Below, in pieces: positions 32,540 through 41,780 of a DNA stretch of 64,000 nt. Under the pieces are notes generated by a model. It searched no databases and was not told the DNA's origin. It saw only the letters and a program-made list of their open reading frames with translations. A program made the translations under genes and the position numbers. The stretch's first letter is position 1. Each line of letters begins with the position of its first letter. The stretch is from Galeruca laticollis (Eukaryota > Arthropoda > Insecta > Coleoptera > Chrysomelidae). The DNA is taken from positions 58,067,451-58,131,450 of the forward strand of contig OY998178.1 of NCBI GenBank assembly GCA_963921935.1, given 5' to 3'.

Positions 32540-32960
32540 TTGAAGAAAAAATAGTATATGTCCTATTTATATTATATCATGAACCGAGTCATATCTTCAC
32601 GTAGGTATCTTGAAATTTATCCAAAAATTCAAATGTCATGTATACATATATATTGATTCTATGAAATAAAAAATAAACATTTGATATTTCATTGATGAGA
32701 ACACGTTAGCATACTTCACTTATTAAAATGTTTGATATATATAATTTGTACCAATTTACCTTTAAGACCATTTAATCTATGATTTTGCTAGCTTGAACCA
32801 CGCTAGACTATTCACAATTTGTTTTAAGTTGAGGTTAAAGTCAAATCTCAAACAAAAATATGTACAATAACGAACTGTATGACACTAAAAATTTTTCAAA
32901 GATATTTCATTGTGACACTGTAAACAATGTTATAATGAAGTCTCTTTTATACGCGAATTA
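32540..32960 (+). repeat. Tandem duplication, copy 1
   Basis: Shares with 33325-33740 the ordered words TATCATGAAC, TTTACCTTTAAGA, CATTTAATCT, TTGCTAGCT, CAATAAC(G/C)AACTGTATGACA and TTTCATTGTGACACTGTAA. The interval is about 780 bp. Confidence 0.6.
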
Positions 32961-33324
32961 TAAAATAGTTATTTGTATAACTACTGTCACATTTACCCGT
33001 TTTGTAGTGCGAGTAGTACAAAAAGTCATTGTAACACAAAGTTTACACAATATTTTTTAAAATTCGCATTTATTGAATTTTTTAAATAAAGTTGAATAAC
33101 ATTATCCCTGTTTTTGAACTCGGAGGAATGCTTTGAATTTAAGTTGGCAATTTTGTAGATTCCTGATTGGTCAGATAACAGCCGGCTCTACTCTGCACTT
33201 TTGACTGTTGACATAACTATATTATGATCAAACAATTGTGTAAATTGTAAACAAACTTTCATTTAAGCAAATAGAGGATCATTATTTGTTTAAAAAATAG
33301 CTTCTTCATACATTCTTGCGTCTT

Positions 33325-33740
33325 ATCTATATCATATCATGAACAGAATAATTTCTGTAGTATATATCCACATATGTATCTCGTAATTTATCCCAAAACT
33401 CTAACGTTACTTATATCTACCTATGTATTGATCATAATTATAAAATAACAAAATCATTGATAAATAAATGTTAGCGTACTTTATTTATTTAACATTTTTA
33501 ATATTAATTATTTTACCTTTAAGAACATTTAATCTCATAATTTGCTAGCTAGAACTATGTCAGACCATTTTATAATATGTTTTATACTAAAGTCAAGTGT
33601 CAAATGAAAATAAATACAATAACCAACTGTATGACACTAAACATTACTAAAAAATTGTTCAAAGAGATTTCATTGTGACACTGTAATGAATGTTATAATG
33701 AAGTTTCTATTATACTCGAATTATAAAAAATGTGTTATTA
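33325..33740 (+). repeat. Tandem duplication, copy 2
   Basis: Second copy of the unit at 32540-32960, same orientation, with several small indels. Confidence 0.6.
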
Positions 33741-34106
33741 CCTCTATTATGATAAATTTTAGCCAAATGAATGCACATTTGCAAAAAAATTTGTAGGTAA
33801 ACAACAAATACTAACAAAATAATACAGCAACCACGTTGAACAGTTCATAAACAACGGAATTACTGACTACAGACAAGCTCACGCTACCGATAGTTTTTTC
33901 AGTTCGTGCCTCAGAAAGACTGAATTCAGAATAATCCGTACAAATTATATGAAGCCAAAATCCTCGGAAATATTTCATCGGTTCACATTTATTCAAATAG
34001 ACATTTACTTCGGGTTATATTTTTCCCATCAGACATTTTTATTCCAGATGAGCCGAAAACCTCTTTCTGCAAAAGACTGCAAAAGTTGACCGACTGTGAC
34101 AATTTA

Positions 34107-34278
34107 TATTATTTGTACCAAGTATTTATTAATAAAAATACATGTAGTAATGGCACATGTTTATTAATAGACCTAACCTACCACACTACATCGTTATATA
34201 TGTTCTAACGTTAGTGCTGCCAACTCTACTCTGGAAGTGACACTGCACGAACATAGAACTATAAATATATATCATTAT
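34107..34278 (-). repeat. 3' LTR of the Gypsy element
   Basis: 172 bp, from TATTATTTGTACCAAG to ATATATATCATTAT on the plus strand. Differs from the other LTR at four positions. Confidence 0.85.
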
Positions 34279-35400
34279 TATAACTATTACATATTCCCTT
34301 TCCAGATATTGAGTACAATTTATAATCTCGTAATTCATCTGGAAGTCTAACATTACGTTTTGGACGGGTGGAGACTGAAGGTGTACTTTCAATTTCTGAA
34401 CTACTATTATCATCAATTATTTGAGAGTTTATATTGCTAGATTCAAATTCAGTAGGGTTGTGTATAGGTGGAGGATTCAAAGAAGGACGGAGAGGTCTCC
34501 TGTTCCTGCGATAAGTTGCTTCTTCTGTCTGTACTATATATGAACGCGGAGTGTCATGTTTTTCTACAACGTGTCCTCGTTCCCTTACCTTTCCTTTATT
34601 TATAAGAACGCTTTCGCCTTTGCTTAGAGGTTTAAGTTCTTTGCTGCCTATGTCAAAGTATTTTTTTTGCATTAACTTTGCCTTGTCTTTCTTTTCCTTA
34701 ACATCTTCTTCAATTTTTGCATTTAATTTCTCTGTTAAAATAGGTATCCTTGTTCTTAGTCTTCTGCTTAACATCAATTCCGCAGGAGATACTTTTAGAT
34801 CTTTTAGGGGGGTACACCTATACTCCAGTAACATTGTATCTTTATCGGTTCTACTTTCAAATGCTTTTTTCATCATATTTTTCGCAATTCCTACACCATT
34901 TTCTGCTAACCCGTTTGATTGTGCATATCTTGGACTAGATGTGGTTAAGGTTATATCCCAGTCTTTACAAAATTCATTAAATTCAAAAATTCCATATGGC
35001 ATGTTGTCTGATATAATTTCCATAGGAATTCCGGTAGATGAAAAAATTCCCTTTAATTTCAAAATAACTTCTGAACTAGTTTTTCTTCTCAGCTCCTTGA
35101 TTTCTAACCAATTTGAATAGTAATCTATTACTATTAAATAATTTACATTTTGAAATTCTTAAATATCTGTTGCTACCTTTTCCCAAGTTCTTGACGGTAT
35201 ATCATGTGGGTGTAATGGTTCCTTTTGATTACACTTCTGAAATTTTTCACAAACGCTACAACGTTCGATTTAATTTTCAATATCACGTGTTATTCCGGGC
35301 CAATACACTACTTCTCTTGCTCTTAATTTGGTTTTCTCAATTCCAAAGTGTCCAGAATGAAGATCTTTCAGTATACTTGACCTTTCACTTTGCGGAATTA
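34259..35400 (-). pseudogene. Gypsy integrase and C-terminal tail
   Basis: The open part (35062-34259, 267 residues) begins in the catalytic core: IISDNMPYGIFEFNEFC, where the family has 'SDNGPQF', then SPRYAQSNGLAENGVGIAKN containing the final catalytic Glu. A basic linker and tail follow (VLINKGKVRERGHVVE, RRNRRPLRPS). Upstream (35400-35063), interrupted by stops near 35272 and 35160, are a His-Cys zinc-binding region (LHSGHFGIEKT, IERCSVCEKFQ) and a DYYSNWLEI-like block with the core's first part. The last codons run into the 3' LTR. Confidence 0.8.
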
Positions 35401-36800
35401 TCAATCTATCTTCCATAAAAGTAGTCCTGCTGATTCAGATAAGTTATACCTGATCTTCCAATAGTTTGGAATTTTTTCTTTCTTTTTTTGCCTTTTTTTG
35501 GGCCATCCATTTTTGTGAAAGTGTAATACTTTTTTTAAAACTTCATCATTTCTTGTTGATTCTGCTAATTTTATTTTCCTTGCTTCGGATGTTGCCAAAT
35601 TTTTTTCAATAATATAAACTACATTTTCGAATTCTTTGTCATCTTTAACTGGATCTTTCAAATATGCACGGGTTAAAGCATCAGCTACATGCATTTCTTT
35701 ACCAGGTAAGTATTTCACTTCAAGATCATATTTCATAAGTTATAAAATCATTCTCTGAAGTCTACTTGGAATTTTAGATAAATCTTTCTCGAAGATACGT
35801 ATAAGTGGTTTATGATCCGTTTCAATTATAATTTTTCGACCATAAGTATGGTGATGAAATTTTTCCACACCAAATACTATTCCAAGTAAGTCCTTTTCAA
35901 TTAGCGCATAGTTTTTTTCTGTTGCAGTTAGTGAACGTGATGAATACGCTATTGGTTGTGAGTTTTGCATAATACATGCATAAATTTATGGACGATGCCC
36001 AATCCATCTTTAGACGCATCTGTTTGAACAACTGTCTGCTCAGACTCATTGAAAAAAACTAAAACTGGTGCCGAACTCAATGTTTTCTTTAACAATGAAA
36101 ATGCATTTTCCTGATCTGCTTCCCAATGAAAATTAATATCATTTCTTAAAAGTAATCTTAACGGTTCACTCATTTTTGAATAATTAGTTATGTATTTTGA
36201 CATAAAATTAACCATTCCTAAAAATATTTTCACTTCTTCCTTATTCTTTGGCGTTTCCATTTCAATAATAGCTTTTACTTTTTCTGGATCTGCTTTAAGC
36301 TCTTCCTTGCTTATTATATTTCCTAAAAACTTCACTAAGTTCACTCTTAATTGTAATTTTTGCATATTAAACTTTATGTTGTTCTTTCTTGCTGCTTCCA
36401 AAACTTTCAATATAATCTGATCATGTTCATCTTCTGACTCTGCAGCAATTATTAAATAATCGAATACTACTTGAAATCTTTCAATACATCCAAAAATTTT
36501 AACCATAACTCTTTGAAATACCTCTGGGGCTGACTTTATTCCAAAAGGCATTCTCATAAACTTGAATCTTCCAAACGGTGTATTGAAAGTACATAGATCA
36601 GAACTTTTATTGTCAAGATTGATTTGCCAGAAACCTGAACTCATATCAATTACACTGAAGTACTGTTTATTATTCATAACTGAAGTTATATCTTCCTGTC
36701 TTGGAATCTGAAAGTGCTGCCTCTTAATAGCTTTATTTAGATCTCTTGGATCTAGACAGATTCTTAGGATTCCATTCTTTTTTGTACAATTACCAAGCTA
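35401..36800 (-). pseudogene. Gypsy reverse transcriptase and RNase H
   Basis: RT: FSVIDMSSGFWQINLD carries the first palm Asp, and MRMPFGIKSAPEVFQRVM the template-grip block. The YxDD box reads VVFDYLIIAA: the first Asp (36459-36461) is kept but the second is Tyr (36456-36458), abolishing a metal ligand. RNase H: VVQTDASKDGLGIV, PIAYSSRSLTATEKNYALIE and IIIETDHKPLI, split by a frame change at about 35960 and a stop at about 35738. The stretch continues to 35401 with YLPGKEMHVADALTRAYL. A one-base indel lies in an A-run near 36785, between the RT start and the upstream part. Confidence 0.85.
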
Positions 36801-36841
36801 TTTACCCAGTCAGTTGCATATTCTACTTTTTGTATGACTTT

Positions 36842-37360
36842 TTATTCTTCTAAATCTCTTAGAAAACTTCGAAGTTTGTTCTTTAAGGATGAGGGAATTT
36901 TACTTGGAGGGTGAATCACAGGATTAACATTTTCATCGATTTCTATTCTGTACTCACATTCAATCTCTCCCAGATCAGTAAATACATCACTATATTTAAC
37001 TAGAAGCTCGTCTTTAGTTAAACCTTTTTCATTTAAAACATTAATTCTTTGAATTAGATTTAGACAAGTACAGCCTTGGAAACCTAATATTGGTTGTGTT
37101 TTAACATCTGATATTAGAAAAACTAAATTTTGTTCCATGTTATTTATATTACAATTCAAATTAACCTTACCAATAGCTTTTGTTCTAAAATTTCCGTATG
37201 AAACAAATGTGGTATTACAATTTTCCAACTTTAAATTATTGTTACTTTCATGAAGTTTATTAAAAACACTATGAGGTATTACGTTCACCTCAGCCCCTGT
37301 ATATAACTTAAATTTTATTAAATGTTTGTCATCAACTTTAATATCGGCATACGTTTTCAT
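36842..37360 (-). pseudogene. Gypsy aspartic protease region
   Basis: 172 residues. The protease signature occurs at about residue 20 as KLYTGAEVNVIP, where functional enzymes have 'LDTGAxV(N)ViP'. The catalytic Asp codon is replaced by Tyr (37301-37303). LGFQGC and the flap-like region follow, then a long linker to the RT (DLGEIECEYRIEIDENVNPV). It overlaps the end of gag by 23 bases in another frame, as usual for gag-pol. Confidence 0.8.
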
Positions 37361-38235
37361 TACTATTTATTTCACTTATAAAAAATTCTTCATCGCCAGA
37401 GTCATTACTTTCTCTTTCAATATTATCTAATCTACTTCCATTTTCATCAAAAGGATTCTTATTTCCGCTATTATTCTTACCATTATACTTAAGATTTTTT
37501 TTACAAGCTACAGCAAAATGATTTCTGCCTTTACAATTTAAACAGAGCTTACCAAATGCAGGGCATTCTCTAATTCCGTGCTTTTTCTTACATTTAGTAC
37601 AATCAATAATATCGCTTTTGATTTCACTCCGGGTGTTGGCTCCATAATTTTTCGTAAACACTCCTTTCGATTTTTGAATGGAATCTACATTGCTTGAATC
37701 TTGTATAATCCTTGCTTGTTTCTCACTTATTTCTGAACCTACACAAATTTTGACAACTTCATTCAGTGTGATATTTCCTTCTCTCAGCAATCTTCGCTGG
37801 ATGTTCCTATCCCGTACTCCACAAATAATGCGATCCTTTATGAGACGATTTTTCAACTCACCAAATTCACAAGAAGCAGCCTTGGTTTGTAACTCCATTA
37901 AAAACGATTCAAATGGTTCATTTTCTCTTTGATGAACAGCAAAAAAATTAAAAATTTTCACCACTAAATTCTTTTGAGGTACACAAAACTCTTCAAATCT
38001 TTCCATAACTTTATCAAACTTTTCAGCATCATCAGCAGATGTGAATGTAAAATTATCCATTATCTCCTGACCATCTTCACCAAGTAGATTTCAAAGTATC
38101 GCTATCTTGCGCTTATCACTTGCCTGGCTTAGATCGGATGCTTCCATATAATTGTTAAAACTTTTTTTTCCATCTATCCCATTCAATATTTTGATTGCCT
38201 TTTATTTTAATTTGCGGTGGCTTATGAAATTCCAT
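37338..38235 (-). pseudogene. Gypsy gag, frameshifted near its N-terminus
   Basis: The natural start is probably the ATG at 38235 (MEFHKPPQIKIKGN). A frame change in an A-run near 38165 and a stop near 38060 separate it from the long open part (38060-37338, 240 residues). That part has a capsid-like region (FFAVHQRENEPFESFLMEL) and two Cys-rich knuckles: CTKCKKKHGIRECP, in which ECP supplies the third Cys, and CLNCKGRNHFAVAC, a CCHC box. An acidic tail follows. Confidence 0.85.
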
Positions 38236-38349
38236 TTCAACTTTTAACCTTACTTTTACTTTAAGTACCTTTATGTTACTTTCTGCTTTCCTTTTAAAAA
38301 TCGATGTCGCTTTTTATTTTACTACTTAATCATCAATAATTAATACTTT

Positions 38350-38362
38350 ACTTCTGACACCA
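38350..38362 (-). promoter_or_regulatory. Primer-binding site of the Gypsy element
   Basis: The minus strand reads TGGTGTCAGAAGT directly next to the 5' LTR, the usual 18-nt PBS start with the TGG...CA-end complementarity. The sequence is of the type I associate with tRNA-Leu priming, but the tRNA is inferred. Confidence 0.75.
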
Positions 38363-38364
38363 TG

Positions 38365-38536
38365 TATTATTTGTACCAAGTATTTATGAATAAAAATACA
38401 TGTAGTAATGGCACATGTTTATTAATAGACCTAACCTACCGAACTACATCGTTATATATGTTCTAACGTTAGTGCTCCCAACTCTACTCTGGAAGTGACA
38501 CTGCACGAACATAGAACTATAAATATATATCATTAT
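38365..38536 (-). repeat. 5' LTR of the Gypsy element
   Basis: 172 bp, 168 of them identical to 34107-34278. Confidence 0.85.
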
Positions 38537-38907
38537 AGTGTTTTTAAATGAAACTCAAGGTCTCTAGTTAATTCCACAATATAATACAAGCTATTGAAAA
38601 TTCTAAAAAATTGACAATTGTTTCGATAAATCAATATCATCGTCAGAATGACAGAAGTTACATTTCATTTTATGCCTACCTGATGTTTAGTAGTTATTTT
38701 TGGCTAGACCAAGAAGTAACCTAACTTGTGATTGGCTTAATATATGTTTATAGAAAAAAAAAGGAGATGTGATATTACAAATATTGAAGCTTAGATATTA
38801 TTAGCCCTATGGTGATATCCTGGATATCATTTTTCCAATTAAGATCAGTATAACTGTGCAATGATATAGAAAACCAGGAAAACTATATCTGCTGATCTTT
38901 ACAATTA

Positions 38908-39306
38908 TCACTTAGGAAGACAGTTTATTAGTGGAGAATTCCCTAGATTTAACTGTTCATTGACAACTTCATATTGTGGGTTTCTTAAATGCCTTCTAAT
39001 TTCCAGTTCTTCAAGGAAATCCAGTTCTTGTTTCTTTTCACAAATATGCAGTACTTCTAGTTCTGTGTTAGGTGTCAATGAATGATTGGTGTCAAGTAGA
39101 TGTTTTGCGTAGTGGGATTTATCTGGTTGTTTTAATCTGTATGCTCGTAAGTGCTCACTGTATCGTATTTCAAAATTCCTAAGGGTCTGACCCAAATAGA
39201 CAGCATTACATTCTGGACATTTGAGTTTATATATACCTGACTTCTTTAATAGTGGTATTTTTGTTTTTACATTTAACAACCAGATAAATCCCACTACGCA
39301 AAACAT
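38908..39306 (-). CDS. GIY-YIG endonuclease domain of a Penelope-like element
   Basis: A 132-residue open frame. SGIYKLKCPECNAVYLGQT (about residues 23-41) contains the GIY and YIG-equivalent (YLG) strands and the Cys pair typical of Penelope GIY-YIG domains. RNFEIRYSEHLRAYR supplies the catalytic Arg and the following His. KSHYAKHLLDTNHSL is the 'SalakHl...H.f' block, and a Glu-rich helix (LDFLEELEIRRHL) follows. The RT part of the element is absent. The first residues before about position 12 are not of this family. In Penelope elements this nuclease nicks the target. Confidence 0.85.
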   Translation of the reverse strand: MFCVVGFIWLLNVKTKIPLLKKSGIYKLKCPECNAVYLGQTLRNFEIRYSEHLRAYRLKQPDKSHYAKHLLDTNHSLTPNTELEVLHICEKKQELDFLEELEIRRHLRNPQYEVVNEQLNLGNSPLINCLPK

Positions 39307-39500
39307 CTACTTGACACCAATCATTCATTGACACCTAACACAGAACTAGAAGTACTGCATATTTGTGAAAAGAAACAAGAACTGGATTTCCTTGAAGAAC
39401 TGGAAATTAGAAGACATTTAAGAAACCCACAATATGAAGTTGTCAATGAACAGTTAAATCTAGGGAATTCTCCACTAATAAACTGTCTTCCTAAGTGATA
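39282..39500 (+). pseudogene. Inverted partial copy of the GIY-YIG C-terminus
   Basis: The plus strand encodes, as far as I can read it, the same residues as the C-terminal ~70 of the minus-strand frame (from SHYAKHLL to LINCLPK and stop). It has no start of its own because the inverted repeat ends inside the domain. Confidence 0.85.
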
Positions 39501-39870
39501 ATTGTAAAGATCAGCAGATATAGTTTTCCTGGTTTTCTATATCATTGCACAGTTATACTGATCTTAATTGGAAAAATGATATCCAGGATATCACCATAGG
39601 GCTAATAATATCTAAGCTTCAATATTTGTAATATCGCATCTTCTTCTTTTTTCTATAAACATATATTAAGCCAATCACAAGTTAGGTTACTTCTTGGTCT
39701 AGCCAAAAATAACTACTAAACATCAGGTAGGCATAAAATGAAATGTAACTTCTGTCATTCTGACGATGATATTGATTTATCGAAACAATTGTCATTTTTT
39801 TAGAATTTTCAATAGCTTGTATTATATTGTGGAATCAACTAGAGACCTTGAGTTTCATTTAAAAACACTA

Positions 39871-40855
39871 ATCTGAGCATATTCCACGAAGTAAGGGTCG
39901 AGATAGTCAATTTCATATATCATTATTATTACTATTACACAGTTGATCTAAAAATGATCCTTTTCATCCCAGTTCCTCATCAGATCTCAATTATGTTCCT
40001 GAGTTCGAGATTGGAGAAAATGAAATGGAAATGACCTTGAACATATCTATAGTTAATTCGAAGTACAAACCAGAAATTGAAACCGCTGCCATTGATGTTA
40101 TAAATAATATTAACTCTTAAAATTACCCATTCATTCTACCAACCTTTTTTGCACTTGGACGCTTGTCTATTCAGCCTGTAGTAGTTTGTTATTATTCCAT
40201 GCAACTCAGAGCTTCCTTACTCAAACTTAACATACTTATATCGGGACTTTAGTAGAGGGTTCAACAAACAAAAATGGTGGGCAGGTAGGGTCATTTGGAA
40301 CATTTTCAAGTACATTTAATGCAGTCGAAAGTATTACCATTTTCGAGATATTCTCCATTTTTTTTGGAAATTTCATCAAAATCAGTAATAAACAAGTAGG
40401 GAAGCGCCACAGCGTGGCATATACATAGAGTTCTCAATAGTAAGTTCAGTTTGATGAACATCTAAATTACCGACTTTGTCTATAGTCTATTCGTTTAGCA
40501 TGCGAAGCAAACCACCTGACTGGAACCAATTCCAAGCCACAGGTGGGCTCTCTCTAAAATAAATGTATACTCGCATATAACAGTCTATATAGTTATATGG
40601 CATTTTGCCACGTTAACACCTTACATCTGCATATATCTGTAACTTTTTGGGTACATTAACAATACAACCACAACATATAAATGAGGCTTAAGCTTTGAAA
40701 TCTATGTTCTGGCACGGAACATTGACTAATTTAATAGTGTCAATGATGTTTAAGAATTTAAATATTATAATCAAATACAAAATAGAAAAATTTATGAAAA
40801 TTGAATCAAATAACTTACGCCTCATATTAATATTCATAATTCGTTAGGCGAGGTC
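39871..40855. other. No gene recognised
   Basis: 39945-40118 is briefly coding-like (plus strand, LNYVPEFEIGENEMEMTLNI and YKPEIETAAIDVINNI, then stop) but I cannot name it. 39918-39945 resembles the left-LTR/internal junction of the Gypsy element (34264-34290, two differences in about 26 bp). 40250-40450 may be the 3' flank of the DDE relic that follows. Confidence 0.35.
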
Positions 40856-40859
40856 ATCT

Positions 40860-41780
40860 TCACTTCATTCATCATCGGTTTCAAAATATATATTAAATGG
40901 TTCTACAATTTCCTCTACCATAATGTCAACCTACCACATATTTTGTTCGTGGTAATCTTTGGTAGACTTTGACACAAATTTAAGCAAACCACCATACCCA
41001 AAACCTTCATTACCCCAATATTGGTTGTTATTATACGATGACATTCCCCAATTGCAATCTTTGAAGTCGTTGATAAACCTTCTATAAAAGCTTGCCTTCG
41101 ATATTTAAGCAATTTGTCTTGCCAGACTTTTGTAACTCAGCCAGGTTTCATCTAAATCGAATATTCGTTTTCCATATATTCTCAATTTTCGTATTTCCCT
41201 TAAATATTTCCGTGTCCAACAAACTATCTCTTCTTATTCCACTAGTGCTGATCTACGATCCTGCTTCTCCCAGATAAAATTCAATTCAAATAAAATTTTC
41301 CATGATTTTGTTGTCTTTAGTATTGGTAAACTTTCGTCATCATTAATTGTTGATAAAACCTTGTCAACTATTGTAATTTGCTTACTAAGTTAAAGTGAAT
41401 CAACTTAATTCCTAATAACATGTTTAACTGCTTCGTCGATTTCTATGGGGTTTTTCTGTGTTTTAGAAGCTTGAAAATGGTAGTTTCTCTAATTTTTGTC
41501 ATATTGGCGCATTTTGAAACGAGTTTCTGATCTGTACCTACACGTTGGGTGATAATGTGTGTTTAAAACTGCACTTTAAAATTTCAATTGATAAAATCTT
41601 GTGGTTGATGCCATTCATTTCACAAATATTCAAAACTCAGAGATTTTGTTCACTTTCCTTGCTCCTTTGCTTCAACAGTTCACAGACCAAAACACAGGTT
41701 ACTAATAAAATTAAAAGGGACTGTTATGGTTTATGAATATTAACCTTTTTCACTGACCACTGAGGAAAATTTCACTTCTC
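40860..41780 (-). pseudogene. IS630-like DDE transposase relic, copy 2
   Basis: Minus strand, several frames. KYLREIRKLRIYGKRIFDLD then ETWLSYKSL (about 41215-41130) is the first catalytic block ('YlDETW'), with the Asp kept. The next readable block, GLLKFVSKSTKDYHEQNM (about 40990-40935), matches the 'gGLlvfkSksTkDYHeeM' segment. The sequence then jumps to a C-terminal tail (VEEIVEPF and FETDDE). The middle, with the second Asp block that is preserved in copy 1 at 10.5-10.9 kb, is deleted. Confidence 0.6.

Larger units (their letters stand above)
30940..33065 (+). mobile_element. Crypton-like tyrosine recombinase element
   Basis: A two-exon tyrosine recombinase gene with no reverse transcriptase, bracketed by diverged direct repeats: about 30940-31068 and 32935-33060 share CGTTTTGTAGT, AAAAAGTCATT and CACAA(A)GTTT...CAATATTTTTT. 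The left copy carries an extra hairpin (30983-31019). A recombinase alone, with short direct-repeat ends, fits Crypton more than DIRS or Ngaro elements. The exact ends are not proven. Confidence 0.5.
32301..34104. other. Non-coding; recombinase tail and a diverged tandem duplication
   Basis: 32340-32425 encodes the C-terminal tail (NNCSIQNCTFHITINK then stop) that recurs at 53840-53890. About 32540-32960 and 33325-33740 are two same-orientation copies of a ~420-bp unit, clearly related but diverged. No other gene. Confidence 0.5.
34105..38536 (-). mobile_element. Ty3/Gypsy LTR retrotransposon with 172-bp LTRs
   Basis: About 4.4 kb on the minus strand: 5' LTR (38365-38536), primer-binding site (38350-38362), gag, protease, RT, RNase H, integrase, 3' LTR (34107-34278). 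The LTRs are equal in length and differ at 4 of 172 positions, so the copy is young. No env frame. Order RT-RNaseH-INT marks Ty3/Gypsy. A convincing target duplication is not visible. The right LTR touches the Penelope-like inverted repeat with no spacer. Confidence 0.9.
38536..39870. mobile_element. Penelope-like inverted dimer with GIY-YIG nuclease
   Basis: Two arms of about 596 bp (38536-39131 and 39275-39870) are near-identical inverted repeats around a 143-bp unique centre. Each arm encodes the C-terminal part of the same GIY-YIG nuclease; the centre supplies the N-terminal part for the minus-strand copy only. Mismatches are few (for example TAGTTAATTCC against TAGTTGATTCC, and around 38755-38775). 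Inverted terminal duplication is a known feature of Penelope-like elements. Confidence 0.85.

Noticed and set aside
34551..35120. Plus-strand open frame of 189 codons
   Set aside because: It is the reverse complement of the Gypsy integrase coding strand, with no motif of its own; a shadow.
34105..38536. A target duplication for the Gypsy element
   Set aside because: Flanks (…ACAATTTA at the left, AGTG or TTAT at the right, depending on the end chosen) do not match convincingly.
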